Below are positions 32,647 to 41,642 of a DNA stretch of 64,000 nt, piece after piece (the stretch's first letter is position 1; every line of letters begins with the position of its first letter). The stretch spans positions 372,001 to 436,000 of the forward strand of contig OW818693.1 of assembly GCA_942493335.1 (NCBI GenBank). The letters run 5' to 3'. The position numbers were made by a program, and so were the translations under genes. The notes beneath the pieces were generated by a model, which had not been told where the DNA came from, ran no database searches, and was given only the letters and a program-made list of their open reading frames with translations. Origin of the DNA: JAEWSN01 sp942493335 (GTDB taxonomy: Bacteria; Bacillota; Clostridia; DSM-8532).

Positions 32647-32664
32647 TTGTCAATAGTTTAACAA
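32647..32664. promoter_or_regulatory. Rex operator 2 of adhE
   Basis: TTGTCAATAGTTTAACAA matches TTGTTAA-N4-TTAACAA in 13 of 14 fixed positions. It begins 4 nt after the -10 box, over the expected transcription start, the classic place for a repressor. Confidence 0.8.
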
Positions 32665-32765
32665 ACAAACCGGAAGATCCGAAACATCGAATTTGTTTGA
32701 AAATCGACCGCTACGATCCTTTCGTACCTGTCAATCACGCATAGCCCGCGAAGGAGGACAACAGC

Positions 32766-35429
32766 ATGGCAACAACAAGAACACCGGCAGACAAGGCAAA
32801 ACAGGCTCCCGTTCCTGCTGAAACCCGGATGCAGGCCAAAACCGCGCAGAATGTCGCGGAATCGGCCGCAGTGGAAGTGGATCGGTTGGTGAATCAGGCG
32901 CAGTTGGCGCTGAAGGTGACCAGCCGGATGGACCAGGCAACCGTGGATCGCATCGTCGAAGCCATGGCGCTTGCAGGTCTTTCCCGTCACATGGAGCTTG
33001 CGAGGATGGCCGTCGAGGAAACAGGACGCGGCGTGTACGAGGACAAGATCACCAAAAACATTTTTGCGACAGAATCCATCTATAACAGTATCAAGAACGT
33101 GAAATCCGCCGGCGTCATCGAAGACAACCAGATCGATGATTATGAAGTCATCGCGGAGCCCATCGGCGTGGTGGCCGGTGTCACGCCTGTCACGAATCCC
33201 ACGTCCACCACCATGTTCAAGTGCCTGATCGCCATAAAGGCAAGAAATCCCATCATTTTTGCCTTCCACCCGTCCGCCCAGAAATGCAGCGCTGCCGCGG
33301 CGGATACCTTGCTGCAGGCGGCTTTGAAGGCCGGTGCGCCTGACGGGATCATCCAGTGGGTGGAAACGCCCTCCCTGGACGCCACGAACCAACTGATGAA
33401 GCATCCCGGCATTTCCCTCGTCCTTGCCACCGGCGGTTCCGGCATGGTCCAGTCCGCCTACAGCACCGGCAAGCCGGCACTCGGCGTAGGCCCCGGCAAT
33501 GTGCCCTGTTATATCGAGAAGACGGCGAACGTCCGCAGAGCCGCCACCGACCTGATTCTATCGAAAACCTTCGACAACGGCATGATTTGCGCATCCGAGC
33601 AGGCTGTCATCGTGGACCGCGAAATCAGTGTGGAATTCGAAACCTTCATGAAGGAAAATGGCTGTGTGTTCCTGAATGAAGCCGATACGAAAAAGCTGGA
33701 AGCCGGTGCGATTGATTCCGCAAAATGCGCCGTGAACCCGAAAATCGTCGGCCAAAGTGCCTTTACCATCGCAAAATGGGCGGGCATCACGGTTTCCGAA
33801 GACACCAAGATCCTGCTGGCCGCCCAGAAGGGCGTGGGGGCGGAATACCCGTTGTCCCGCGAGAAACTCAGCCCGATTCTCGCCTATTATGTCGTCGACA
33901 GCACAGCCGAGGGCATCCAGCGTGCGGACGAGATGGTCCGATTCGGCGGAATGGGTCACTCCGCCGTCATTCATTCCGAGGACAAGGCCGTCATCGACCA
34001 GTTCAGCAATACCATCAAGGTGGGCAGGCTCATTGTGAACACCCCTTCGACCCATGGCGCCATCGGCGACATCTACAATACGAACATGCCGTCCCTGACC
34101 CTTGGCTGCGGATCCTACGGCAAGAACGCCACGACTTCCAACGTCACGACCGTGCACCTGATGAATCTGAAGCGCGTCGCAAAGCGGAGGAACAACATGC
34201 AGTGGTTCAAGATTCCCCCGAAGATCTACTTTGAGGCAGGATCCGTCCAATACCTCGCCGACATGCCGAACATCACCCGCGCTTTCATTGTGACGGATCC
34301 ATACATGGTGAAGCTGGGATATGTCGAAAAGGTCCTCACGCATCTGCGTCGTCATACGCCCTATGTCCATTGCGAAATCTTCGCCGATGTCGAACCGGAT
34401 CCGTCTGTCGAGACCGTGGAGAAGGGTGTCCTTCTGATGAATGCCTTCAAGCCGGACGTGGTCATTGCGCTGGGCGGCGGTTCGGCCATGGATGCAGCAA
34501 AAGGCATGTGGCTCTTTTACGAACAGCCGGATGCGGACTTTGAAAAGATGAAGCTCAAGTTCGCGGACATCCGCAAGCGTATCTACAAGTTCCCGGAAAT
34601 TGGTCGGAAGGCGAAGATGGTCTGTATTCCGACCACATCCGGCACAGGCTCCGAAGTGACGAGTTTCGCCGTCATTACCGACAAGAAGGAAAATGTGAAG
34701 TATCCGCTGGCGGATTACGAACTCACACCCGATGTCGCCATTGTGGATCCGGAATTCGTCATGAGCGTGCCGAAGAGCGTGACCGCCGATACCGGTCTGG
34801 ATGTACTCACCCATGCGTTGGAAGCTTATGTGTCCGTTCTGGCGTCCGACTATACCGATGCGCTCGCCATGAAGGCCATCCAGCTGGTGTTCGACTATCT
34901 GCCGCGTGCCGTGGAGAATGGGGCGGACAAGGTGGCCCGCGAAAAGATGCACAATGCGTCCTGTATCGCCGGCATGGCGTTCACCAACGCGTTCCTCGGC
35001 ATCAACCACAGTCTGGCGCACAAACTCGGCGGTGAATTCCATATCCCGCATGGGCGAGCCAATGCCGTCCTGCTGCCTCATGTGGTGGCCTACAACGGCA
35101 CGAAACCCACCAAGTTCGTCTCCTTCCCGAAATACGAAACCTATATTGCGGATGTGAAGTTCCAGGAAGTTGCGGCCATGCTCAAACTGCCTGCCGAAAC
35201 GCCCGCAGAAGGTGTGAAAAGCCTTGTGGCAGCCATCCGGAATCTGATGGAAACGGTCGGCATTCCGGCAACTCTTGCAGAAATGGGCGTCGACAAAAAA
35301 GTTTTTGAAGCGAAGGTCGCCGCATTGGCCGATCTGGCCTACTCCGACCAATGCACGGGCGCCAATCCGCGCCAGCCGCTTGTGAAAGAGTTGGAGGGAC
35401 TTTACCGTCAGGCATACGGCATGAAATAG
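32766..35429 (+). CDS. adhE: Bifunctional acetaldehyde-CoA/alcohol dehydrogenase
   Basis: An 887-residue AdhE converting acetyl-CoA to acetaldehyde and then ethanol while oxidising two NADH. The N-terminal aldehyde dehydrogenase half shows VAGVTPVTNPTSTTMFK, GVGPGNVPCYIE and the catalytic Cys in GMICASEQAVI. The C-terminal iron-dependent alcohol dehydrogenase half shows ALGGGSAMDAAK, IPTTSGTGSEVTSFAVIT and the iron-binding histidines in INHSLAHKLGGEFHIPHGRANA. Both halves look intact. GGAGG precedes the ATG. The flanking Rex boxes imply derepression at high NADH. A strong terminator follows at 35506. Confidence 0.98.
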   Translation: MATTRTPADKAKQAPVPAETRMQAKTAQNVAESAAVEVDRLVNQAQLALKVTSRMDQATVDRIVEAMALAGLSRHMELARMAVEETGRGVYEDKITKNIFATESIYNSIKNVKSAGVIEDNQIDDYEVIAEPIGVVAGVTPVTNPTSTTMFKCLIAIKARNPIIFAFHPSAQKCSAAAADTLLQAALKAGAPDGIIQWVETPSLDATNQLMKHPGISLVLATGGSGMVQSAYSTGKPALGVGPGNVPCYIEKTANVRRAATDLILSKTFDNGMICASEQAVIVDREISVEFETFMKENGCVFLNEADTKKLEAGAIDSAKCAVNPKIVGQSAFTIAKWAGITVSEDTKILLAAQKGVGAEYPLSREKLSPILAYYVVDSTAEGIQRADEMVRFGGMGHSAVIHSEDKAVIDQFSNTIKVGRLIVNTPSTHGAIGDIYNTNMPSLTLGCGSYGKNATTSNVTTVHLMNLKRVAKRRNNMQWFKIPPKIYFEAGSVQYLADMPNITRAFIVTDPYMVKLGYVEKVLTHLRRHTPYVHCEIFADVEPDPSVETVEKGVLLMNAFKPDVVIALGGGSAMDAAKGMWLFYEQPDADFEKMKLKFADIRKRIYKFPEIGRKAKMVCIPTTSGTGSEVTSFAVITDKKENVKYPLADYELTPDVAIVDPEFVMSVPKSVTADTGLDVLTHALEAYVSVLASDYTDALAMKAIQLVFDYLPRAVENGADKVAREKMHNASCIAGMAFTNAFLGINHSLAHKLGGEFHIPHGRANAVLLPHVVAYNGTKPTKFVSFPKYETYIADVKFQEVAAMLKLPAETPAEGVKSLVAAIRNLMETVGIPATLAEMGVDKKVFEAKVAALADLAYSDQCTGANPRQPLVKELEGLYRQAYGMK

Positions 35430-35463
35430 GCGGAATCTTCTCTTGCGGGATCAGGATCCCGGA

Positions 35464-35503
35464 AAAGGAAGTGTGAAATAACGAAAGGAAGTGTGAAATA
35501 ACG
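35464..35503. repeat. Perfect 20-nt direct tandem duplication
   Basis: AAAGGAAGTGTGAAATAACG occurs twice head to tail (35464-35483 and 35484-35503) between the adhE stop and its terminator. Confidence 0.9.
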
Positions 35504-35505
35504 TG

Positions 35506-35548
35506 ATGACGAAAGGGGGCGAAGCCATTCGCTCCCTTTCGTCATTTT
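35506..35548 (+). terminator. Rho-independent terminator of adhE
   Basis: ATGACGAAAGGGGGCGAA pairs with TTCGCTCCCTTTCGTCAT (one G-T pair) around GCCA, followed by TTTT. Confidence 0.92.
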
Positions 35549-35600
35549 GCCGGTTTTGCAGGTCTCTCTTCGTCAACATGCAGAATTTCCTTTCTGGCTG

Positions 35601-35629
35601 TTACCATAAGCGCAAGTGTCTGATATACT
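35601..35629 (+). promoter_or_regulatory. Promoter of putP
   Basis: TTACCA (35601-35606) and TATACT (35624-35629) with a 17-nt spacer lie about 130 nt before the start codon. The remaining leader shows no recognised element. Confidence 0.65.
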
Positions 35630-35761
35630 TCCGGTACATGCGCGCCTGGCATGCCTGTTTCATTCCAGCATGTCAGAACCATGGATACCCGACCGCGGCA
35701 GGCGATGCTTCCCAAGCCGTCGACTGCCATCGGCCAGGACAACAACAAGGAGGAAGTGAAA

Positions 35762-37324
35762 ATGTCCGGAGACACGCTGCAAATCCTGATTGCCATGTCA
35801 TCCTACATGATCCTTGTCATCGCCATCGGTCTTTTTTTCGCGAAACGGGCAAATGCCAGCAGTGAGAACTACTTTCTCGGCGGACGTTCGCTGGGGCCCT
35901 GGATCACGGCCATGAGCGCTGAAGCCTCCGACATGAGCGGATGGCTTTTGATGGGCCTGCCGGGTGTCGCATACTGGTGCGGCCTTTCGGATGCCATCTG
36001 GACGGCCATCGGGCTGGCTGTCGGCACCTATCTCAACTGGCTCGTCGTAGCCAGACGGTTGCGCCGGTATTCCGTCGTGGCGGGGGACTCCATCACATTG
36101 CCTGATTTCTTCAGTCGGCGCTTCAAGGAAAAAAAGCCTGTCCTGATGACCATCTCCGCCTTGTTCATCCTGATCTTCTTCACGGTTTATGCGGCGAGCT
36201 GTTTCGTCACCTGCGGCAAGCTGTTCAGCACGCTGTTTGGCATGCCATACCAGGCCATGATGATTGTCGGTGCACTCTTTGTCATCCTGTATACGATTCT
36301 TGGAGGCTTTCTTGCTGAAACCGCCTCTGACTTCATGCAATCCATCGTCATGATCTTTGCGCTGGCTACGGTTCTCATCACGGGTGTGCTGGCGGCAGGC
36401 GGCATCGACGCGGTTGTTTCGAACGTCCGCGAGATCCCGGGGTTTCTTTCCTTTTTCGGCATTGCACAACCGCAAGTCACAGAGGGCGTACAGCAACTGG
36501 ATGCGTCCGGCAAGCCTTTGTTTGGAGAAGCCGGGGCATATGGTTTCCTGACCATTCTCTCCACCTTGTCCTGGGGGCTGGGATACTTCGGCATGCCTCA
36601 CGTCCTGACCCGTTTCATGGCCATCCGTCAATCCTCCGAATTGAAGAAATCACGCAGGATCGCAACGGTCTGGTGTGTCTTCTCCCTGTTCGCCGCTGTG
36701 GCCATCGGAATTGTCGGACGAGGCCTGTTTCCTGCTGAGCTGCTCACATCCGGTACGGCCGAAAGCATCTTCATCGTCCTGTCCACAAACCTGCTTCCGC
36801 CCTTGTTCGGCGGAGTTGTCATGGCAGGGATCCTCGCAGCGACCATCAGCTCCTCCGACTCCTACCTGCTCATCGCCGCATCCGCTTTTTCCAAGAACAT
36901 CTATCAGGGACTGCTGAAGAAGGATGCGACGGACCGGCAGGTCATGATCGTTTCCCGAATCATTCTCCTGACCATTGCCTTCGCAGGCATCCTGATCGCA
37001 CTCGATGAAACAAGCATCATTTTCCGCGTCGTTTCCTTCGCATGGGCGGGATTTGGCGCGACATTCGGCCCCTTGATCCTTTTCAGCCTCTTCTGGAAAA
37101 GAACCACTTACACAGGCGCGGTGGCGGGCATGCTCGCAGGCGGCGGCATGGTCTTCCTCTGGAAACTTGCCATTCGTCCGATGGGCGGGGTTTTTGGCAT
37201 CTATGAACTGCTTCCCGCATTCCTGTTCTCTTGTGCAGTGATTTTCGCCGTTTCCCTATTCGGCAAGGGTCCATCCATGGAAGTACAGAAAGAGTTTGAC
37301 AAGGTTGATACCACCGTCTGTTGA
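35762..37324 (+). CDS. putP: Sodium/proline symporter, SSS family
   Basis: A 520-residue sodium:solute symporter with about 13 membrane helices. PutP-specific features: YFLGGRSLGPWITAMSAEASDMSGWLLMGLPG near the N-terminus, SFAWAGFGATFGP and the ISSSDSYLLIAASAF segment with the Ser/Thr residues used for Na+ coordination. It probably imports L-proline with Na+. ATG 35762 follows AAGGAGG at 8 nt; the reading frame is open further upstream but has no ribosome binding site there. It has its own promoter and converges on zwf, with a shared hairpin at 37402. Confidence 0.93.
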   Translation: MSGDTLQILIAMSSYMILVIAIGLFFAKRANASSENYFLGGRSLGPWITAMSAEASDMSGWLLMGLPGVAYWCGLSDAIWTAIGLAVGTYLNWLVVARRLRRYSVVAGDSITLPDFFSRRFKEKKPVLMTISALFILIFFTVYAASCFVTCGKLFSTLFGMPYQAMMIVGALFVILYTILGGFLAETASDFMQSIVMIFALATVLITGVLAAGGIDAVVSNVREIPGFLSFFGIAQPQVTEGVQQLDASGKPLFGEAGAYGFLTILSTLSWGLGYFGMPHVLTRFMAIRQSSELKKSRRIATVWCVFSLFAAVAIGIVGRGLFPAELLTSGTAESIFIVLSTNLLPPLFGGVVMAGILAATISSSDSYLLIAASAFSKNIYQGLLKKDATDRQVMIVSRIILLTIAFAGILIALDETSIIFRVVSFAWAGFGATFGPLILFSLFWKRTTYTGAVAGMLAGGGMVFLWKLAIRPMGGVFGIYELLPAFLFSCAVIFAVSLFGKGPSMEVQKEFDKVDTTVC

Positions 37325-37347
37325 ACCCATGAATGCTTCGACGGTGC

Positions 37348-37380
37348 GACCCGGTATTCAAGGTTGTTGTTTCTGAATGG
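37348..37380. repeat. Possible truncated copy of the hairpin repeat family
   Basis: GACCCGGTATTCAAGGTTGTTG and then TTTCTGAATGG resemble the 5' half of copies B and D (with a 1-nt shift), but the 3' half is missing and no arm pairing remains. It could be chance similarity. Confidence 0.3.
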
Positions 37381-37401
37381 CAACCGACATCTGGAGGAAA
37401 G

Positions 37402-37438
37402 ACAAGGGGCGGACTCCTGCGTGGAGTCCGCCCCTTGT
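37402..37438. terminator. Bidirectional terminator between putP and zwf
   Basis: ACAAGGGGCGGACTC and GAGTCCGCCCCTTGT form a perfect 15-bp stem around CTGCGTG between the two convergent genes. T tracts are short on both sides. Confidence 0.82.
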
Positions 37439-37444
37439 GAATGT

Positions 37445-38968
37445 TCAGATTCCACTTTCAACACGATGAAAATGTCCGCTGGCGGGACCGTCCGTTCCGG
37501 CTGCATAATTCGGGAACGCAGGCTTCTCTGTGGACCAGCAGTCACGGATCGAGTCGATGAACCGCCAGGAGTGGAACAACTCATCCCATCGGGCGAACAA
37601 GGCCGCATTGTTCCGCCATGCTTCCAAAAGCAAACGCTCGTAAGCTTCCGGTGAGTTATTGTCGGCACGGCAGCTCTGGCAATACTCCATGGCCACTTCA
37701 TCCATGGCCCAGTCCGCATCCGGCCGTTTGCCATTGACCATGAAATGGAATCCTTCACGCGGTTGTATTTCGAAAACGAGACGGTTTGCTGCTGTCTGGC
37801 CGAATTCAGGGTAGGATTGTACGCCGCTGAGTGGTTTGAACTGGATGATGATGGCGGTTTCCTTCCGACTCATGCGTTTTCCGGCTTCCAGATAGAATGG
37901 CACGCCGCCCCAACGGACATTGTCGACCCAGGTCTTGATGGAAACGAAGGTTTCCGTATCCGAATCAGGGTCGACACGGTCTTCCGCCCGGTAGGCAGGC
38001 AGATTTACAGGGAATGTGACCGGCATACCGGCATTCTCCTGCTTCATGCCTTGGCCATATTGACCGCGAATGACGTCCCGTGAGGCAGTTTCGCTGGCGA
38101 AGGGTCTCAGGCTTCGGAGCACCTTCACCTTCTCGTCCCGAATCGATTCCGAATCCAATCTGACGGGTGGCTCCATCGCAATGAGTGCAAGCATCTGAAG
38201 CAAGTGGTTCTGCACCATGTCCTTCAGAATGCCCGCCTTGTCAAAATACCCGCCGCGCCCTTCGACACCAAGCGTTTCAAAAGAAAGAATGCGGACATGT
38301 TCGATGTGTCTGTGATTCCACAGCGGCTCGAAGACTGCATTTCCAAATCGGACAGCCAATATGTCCTGCAGCATTTCCTTCCCGAGGTAATGATCAATCC
38401 GGAAAATATCCGTTTCATGCAGAAGGGAGAGCAGATGACGGTTCAGCTGGGTCGCATCCTCCAGGCTTGAACCGAACGGCTTCTCAACGAGAACACGGCG
38501 AAATCCGGATTCCGACGCCAGAATGGCATTCCTGTCCGAACCAGGTTTCGACGTCATACCGTGATCGGAAAGATGCTGGACGATGACAGGAAACTGCTCG
38601 GGTGCAACGGCGAGAAAGTACAGCCGATCGGCCGCTATGGCGCCGGCAGCGGACTCGATATCCCCAAGACGGGTTTTCAACCGTTCGTATCCATCGGAGT
38701 CTGCGACAAAGTCCAGGGTCTCATAGGAAAGGTGGGGGAAAAGACAGCTCCATTGGGCATCATCCAGCGCAAGTCCGGATTCGCTTCGGAGTGCATCCCG
38801 CATTTCCTGACGAAACACCTCATCCGTCTTGCTGCGTCTTCCGACCGCAACCACATGCAGGTTCGGCAGTTGGGCTCGAACACAAAGCAAGCGGTAGACG
38901 GCGGGAATGAGTTTCCGCTTGGTCAGATCCCCGGTTCCGCCGAAAATGATCAACGTGCAAGGATTCAT
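37445..38968 (-). CDS. zwf: Glucose-6-phosphate 1-dehydrogenase
   Basis: A 507-residue G6PD, the first step of the oxidative pentose phosphate pathway. The N-terminal Rossmann motif is FGGTGDLTKRKLIPAVYRL, the active-site signature is RIDHYLGKEML, and EKPFGSSLEDA and WDELFHSWRFID are also conserved. The length matches the family and no lesion is visible. Upstream GGAGGTGG supports the ATG. Neighbours give no pathway operon (no pgl or gnd nearby). The presence of zwf in a fermentative anaerobe suggests NADPH supply for biosynthesis. Confidence 0.97.
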   Translation of the reverse strand: MNPCTLIIFGGTGDLTKRKLIPAVYRLLCVRAQLPNLHVVAVGRRSKTDEVFRQEMRDALRSESGLALDDAQWSCLFPHLSYETLDFVADSDGYERLKTRLGDIESAAGAIAADRLYFLAVAPEQFPVIVQHLSDHGMTSKPGSDRNAILASESGFRRVLVEKPFGSSLEDATQLNRHLLSLLHETDIFRIDHYLGKEMLQDILAVRFGNAVFEPLWNHRHIEHVRILSFETLGVEGRGGYFDKAGILKDMVQNHLLQMLALIAMEPPVRLDSESIRDEKVKVLRSLRPFASETASRDVIRGQYGQGMKQENAGMPVTFPVNLPAYRAEDRVDPDSDTETFVSIKTWVDNVRWGGVPFYLEAGKRMSRKETAIIIQFKPLSGVQSYPEFGQTAANRLVFEIQPREGFHFMVNGKRPDADWAMDEVAMEYCQSCRADNNSPEAYERLLLEAWRNNAALFARWDELFHSWRFIDSIRDCWSTEKPAFPNYAAGTDGPASGHFHRVESGI

Positions 38969-39066
38969 TCCATTCCACCTCCGTCGGACCTGGATTGTAC
39001 CTGTTCATGTCCTTCATTGTTCCTGTTCATTTCCATCATGAGCAGACTTATGCCAATCCACCCTTG

Positions 39067-40212
39067 TCAGGAGCCGGCATACTCCGCAATGATGAGGTCG
39101 ACCATGCGACCGTAGCTCTTCACGCCATCCGTCTGCCCATTTGTTTTCAACCAGGCGTCATTTGCTTTTTCCGCCACCTTGTCGACGACGGAATCATACC
39201 GGGACCAGTAGGCGGATTGAGCGGCCAGATCGCGCTTCACGGCTGGGGAAAGCGTTGCGGAAACTTCATTCCATGCGGCGGCGTCTGCGGCGCGAAGCGC
39301 ACTGGAAGCATAGATCCATGCCTGAAGTGCGCCGGAATAGCGGAAGTCTGCATCGGGATGGACCCTGCAGGCGAACCATGCGGAGGCGTTCGCTTCATCT
39401 TCCCTGGCAATGCCGCGTTGATGGGCCATCTCATGCAGGACGGTGAACGGTATTTCCACCGGTGGGATGGCGACATCCACATTCGCTTCCGCCGTGGTGA
39501 CCGTATAGATGCCGATGATGCGGGTCCAGGACATGAGCGGGGACAACAGGACCGGTTTGGGACGACCGTATTCCCCTGCCAAAAAACGGAATCTTATGGA
39601 CAGGACATCATATCCGGATGACGCTCTGTCCAGAACGGAACCTACGCCTCCCGTCAGAACCATTCGTCCGAGTTCATCCTCAGAAACCTCTTCACGAGCG
39701 GAATTTGCCTCGTCCGCCAATTTCAGGCACACGGATTTCAAGGTGGCGGCATTTGCTGGCTTTGGTGTCAGTCCGGACAATTCTGCGAAGGAGGGTCTCG
39801 CGTAGTTGAGATTCCACAAGGGGACAGTCAGCGCGTACCAGATTGACAGAAAGGCCAGAATCGCCGGCAACGGGCGGAAAAAGGTCCGAAGCCGGACGCC
39901 CTTTGCAGCTTTTGCCGTTCTTCGGCATTGCAGGACCAGCAGGATGGGAACGGAAAAGACCAGCAGGCCCAGAAGGATTTCCATGAGGGAAAAGGGAAGA
40001 AGTCCCGTCAGACGGCTCCAGGCCCCCACAACGACAGGATAGAAGGTGCGGGCATAACCGGATTCAAGCTGTTCGGGAAAAAAGCCGGCCAAGCGCTGCA
40101 GACCGTATGCAGCGAGTGCGACCGGAATCAGCAAGAGCTTTTTCCAAGGGAAGGAGACCGTTTTTTCCATTTGTGCGCATGTCGGGCCTTTTCTCTGTTT
40201 TGTCGCATTCAT
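39067..40212 (-). CDS. DUF3810 family membrane protein with zinc-protease-like HExxH
   Basis: About 381 residues. Three N-terminal hydrophobic helices (KLLLIPVALAAYGLQRL, FSLMEILLGLLVFSVPILLVL, LPAILAFLSIWYALTVP) precede a domain with VLHEMAHQRGIAREDEANA, the HExxH motif with a downstream Glu typical of gluzincin-like metalloproteases. This matches the DUF3810 family of unknown function. The start is uncertain: ATG 40212 overlaps the stop of the upstream reductase (ATGA) and is preferred; ATG 40218 and 40275 are in frame, and the nearest AAGGAG is rather far. Probably translationally coupled. Confidence 0.85.
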   Translation of the reverse strand: MNATKQRKGPTCAQMEKTVSFPWKKLLLIPVALAAYGLQRLAGFFPEQLESGYARTFYPVVVGAWSRLTGLLPFSLMEILLGLLVFSVPILLVLQCRRTAKAAKGVRLRTFFRPLPAILAFLSIWYALTVPLWNLNYARPSFAELSGLTPKPANAATLKSVCLKLADEANSAREEVSEDELGRMVLTGGVGSVLDRASSGYDVLSIRFRFLAGEYGRPKPVLLSPLMSWTRIIGIYTVTTAEANVDVAIPPVEIPFTVLHEMAHQRGIAREDEANASAWFACRVHPDADFRYSGALQAWIYASSALRAADAAAWNEVSATLSPAVKRDLAAQSAYWSRYDSVVDKVAEKANDAWLKTNGQTDGVKSYGRMVDLIIAEYAGS

Positions 40213-41342
40213 GGGCATTCCAGTGCCTGATGACTCTCCTTGAGCTGTTCCCGGATTTTGATTGTCTGCGGACATTTCGTTTCACATAGGCTGCAATCCG
40301 TACAGGCATCCGCGCGTCTGCCTGGATTCCATTGTGTCGTTCCGATTTCCGCATAGCCTTTTCGCGCGTATTCCGTGATCCCGTAGACCTTGTGGTAGTT
40401 CATCAGTCGGAAAATCTGCGGAATGGCGACCCCGGACGGGCAGGGCATGCAGTAGGCGCATCCCGTGCAGTAAAGCTGGGACAGCTTTTCATTTTCCCGC
40501 ATCAGATCCTGGATGGAGGCATATTCCAGCATGCCAAGCGCGTCCGCATTCGAGGCGACCTGCACATTTTCTTCCAGCATCTCCATGGTTTCCATACCGG
40601 AGAGCACGCAATCCACATTCGGATTCGTCATGACGAATCGTAACCCCAGTTCCGCGCTGCTCTTGACTTCGATGCCCAGGGATTCGGCCATTTCCTTCGG
40701 GAGTCCCGAGATGCGGCCGCCGCCAAGCGGTCCCATGATGACGACGCCGAGCCCTTTCGATTTTGCATAGGCCATGGCCTCTTCGTTGCTGCGATCGATG
40801 GCGCTGTACTGGCAGAGTACCGAGGCGAAAAGCCCCAAATCCGCCAGCCGCTTCAGATTCGCAGGCTTGTCATGAAAGGAGAAGGAAATGTTCCGGATGA
40901 GACCTTCTTCCTTCGCCCGGATGGATTCCGCCATCCAGTTTGAAGCCTTGTCGGTTTCATGGAAGGAATCATAGCCGATTCCATGAAAATGATAAAAATC
41001 GATCCAGTCCGTATCCAGCTTGCGAAGCTGTTCTTCCAATGTCCGACGGTAATCGCCGGGTTTTTTCATGAGATGCCCGGGGCTTTTGGTCGAAAGCATG
41101 ATCTTGTCCCGAAAAGGCTTGATGGCTTTCCCAACGGCGATTTCACTTTGGCCGTCATTATACAGGTAGGCCGTATCAAAGTAATTCACACCGAGTTCCC
41201 ATGCCCTGTAAAGCATGGCGTTGACCTTGTCCTGCACGACCACCCGTTTTTCCCCGTCACCGGCCATGGGGAGGCGCATGCACCCAAACCCCAGAAGAGA
41301 GATGTTGTTGCCGGTCTGTCCAAAAGCATGGTAACGCATCAT
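40209..41342 (-). CDS. Aldo/keto reductase with C-terminal [4Fe-4S] ferredoxin domain
   Basis: A 377-residue protein. The AKR barrel has LGFGCMRLPM, NYFDTAYLYNDGQSE (catalytic Asp and Tyr) and DWIDFYHFHGIGY. The C-terminus carries Cys motifs CTGCAYCMPCPSGVAIPQIF and CTDCSLCETKCPQTIKI, typical of the Fe-S-containing AKR family of anaerobes. The substrate is unknown. AGGAGG lies just upstream of the tandem ATGs at 41342 and 41339. A TATAAT (41409-41414, minus strand) with a weak -35 is a likely promoter. It is the first gene of a two-gene operon with the DUF3810 gene. Confidence 0.92.
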   Translation of the reverse strand: MMRYHAFGQTGNNISLLGFGCMRLPMAGDGEKRVVVQDKVNAMLYRAWELGVNYFDTAYLYNDGQSEIAVGKAIKPFRDKIMLSTKSPGHLMKKPGDYRRTLEEQLRKLDTDWIDFYHFHGIGYDSFHETDKASNWMAESIRAKEEGLIRNISFSFHDKPANLKRLADLGLFASVLCQYSAIDRSNEEAMAYAKSKGLGVVIMGPLGGGRISGLPKEMAESLGIEVKSSAELGLRFVMTNPNVDCVLSGMETMEMLEENVQVASNADALGMLEYASIQDLMRENEKLSQLYCTGCAYCMPCPSGVAIPQIFRLMNYHKVYGITEYARKGYAEIGTTQWNPGRRADACTDCSLCETKCPQTIKIREQLKESHQALECP

Positions 41343-41474
41343 ATGCCTCCTGCCGCAACACGGCATGCATCAGGGCCCGAAAACCGAACACTGCCGGATG
41401 ATGTTTTCATTATATCACTCCGATCAAGGGTCCCAGAAACCGTTTTTTTGTAGTGAAACCAAGGGAATCCTGCA

Positions 41475-41500
41475 TAACAACTCGCAAAAACGAGTTGTTA
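41475..41500. promoter_or_regulatory. Perfect palindrome upstream of the xpt promoter
   Basis: TAACAACTCG (41475-41484) and CGAGTTGTTA (41491-41500) form a perfect 10-bp inverted repeat around CAAAAA. It ends 14 nt before the -35 box of xpt in a divergent intergenic region, so it is more likely an operator than a terminator. Confidence 0.65.
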
Positions 41501-41514
41501 CACCAGAATCAAGG

Positions 41515-41543
41515 TTGTCAAACGGGGGTGGATGCATTAGAAT
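41515..41543 (+). promoter_or_regulatory. Sigma-A promoter of the xpt-nucleoside transporter operon
   Basis: TTGTCA (41515-41520) and TAGAAT (41538-41543) with a 17-nt spacer lie 100 nt before xpt. The leader lacks the conserved core of a purine riboswitch. Confidence 0.78.
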
Positions 41544-41642
41544 ATTGAATATCTTTTGTTGGTCCGTTGCAGGTTCATCGCGTCGCCGTTTTCAACGAGC
41601 CGCGAGCGCGTCCGGCAAGCCATACAAGCGGGGAAGGGCATC

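Noticed and set aside
37348..37380. A definite fifth copy of the hairpin repeat
   Set aside because: Only the 5' half is similar, with a gap, and no complementary arm exists; kept only as a low-confidence repeat.
41544..41642. Purine riboswitch upstream of xpt
   Set aside because: The conserved junction sequences of the purine aptamer are not present.
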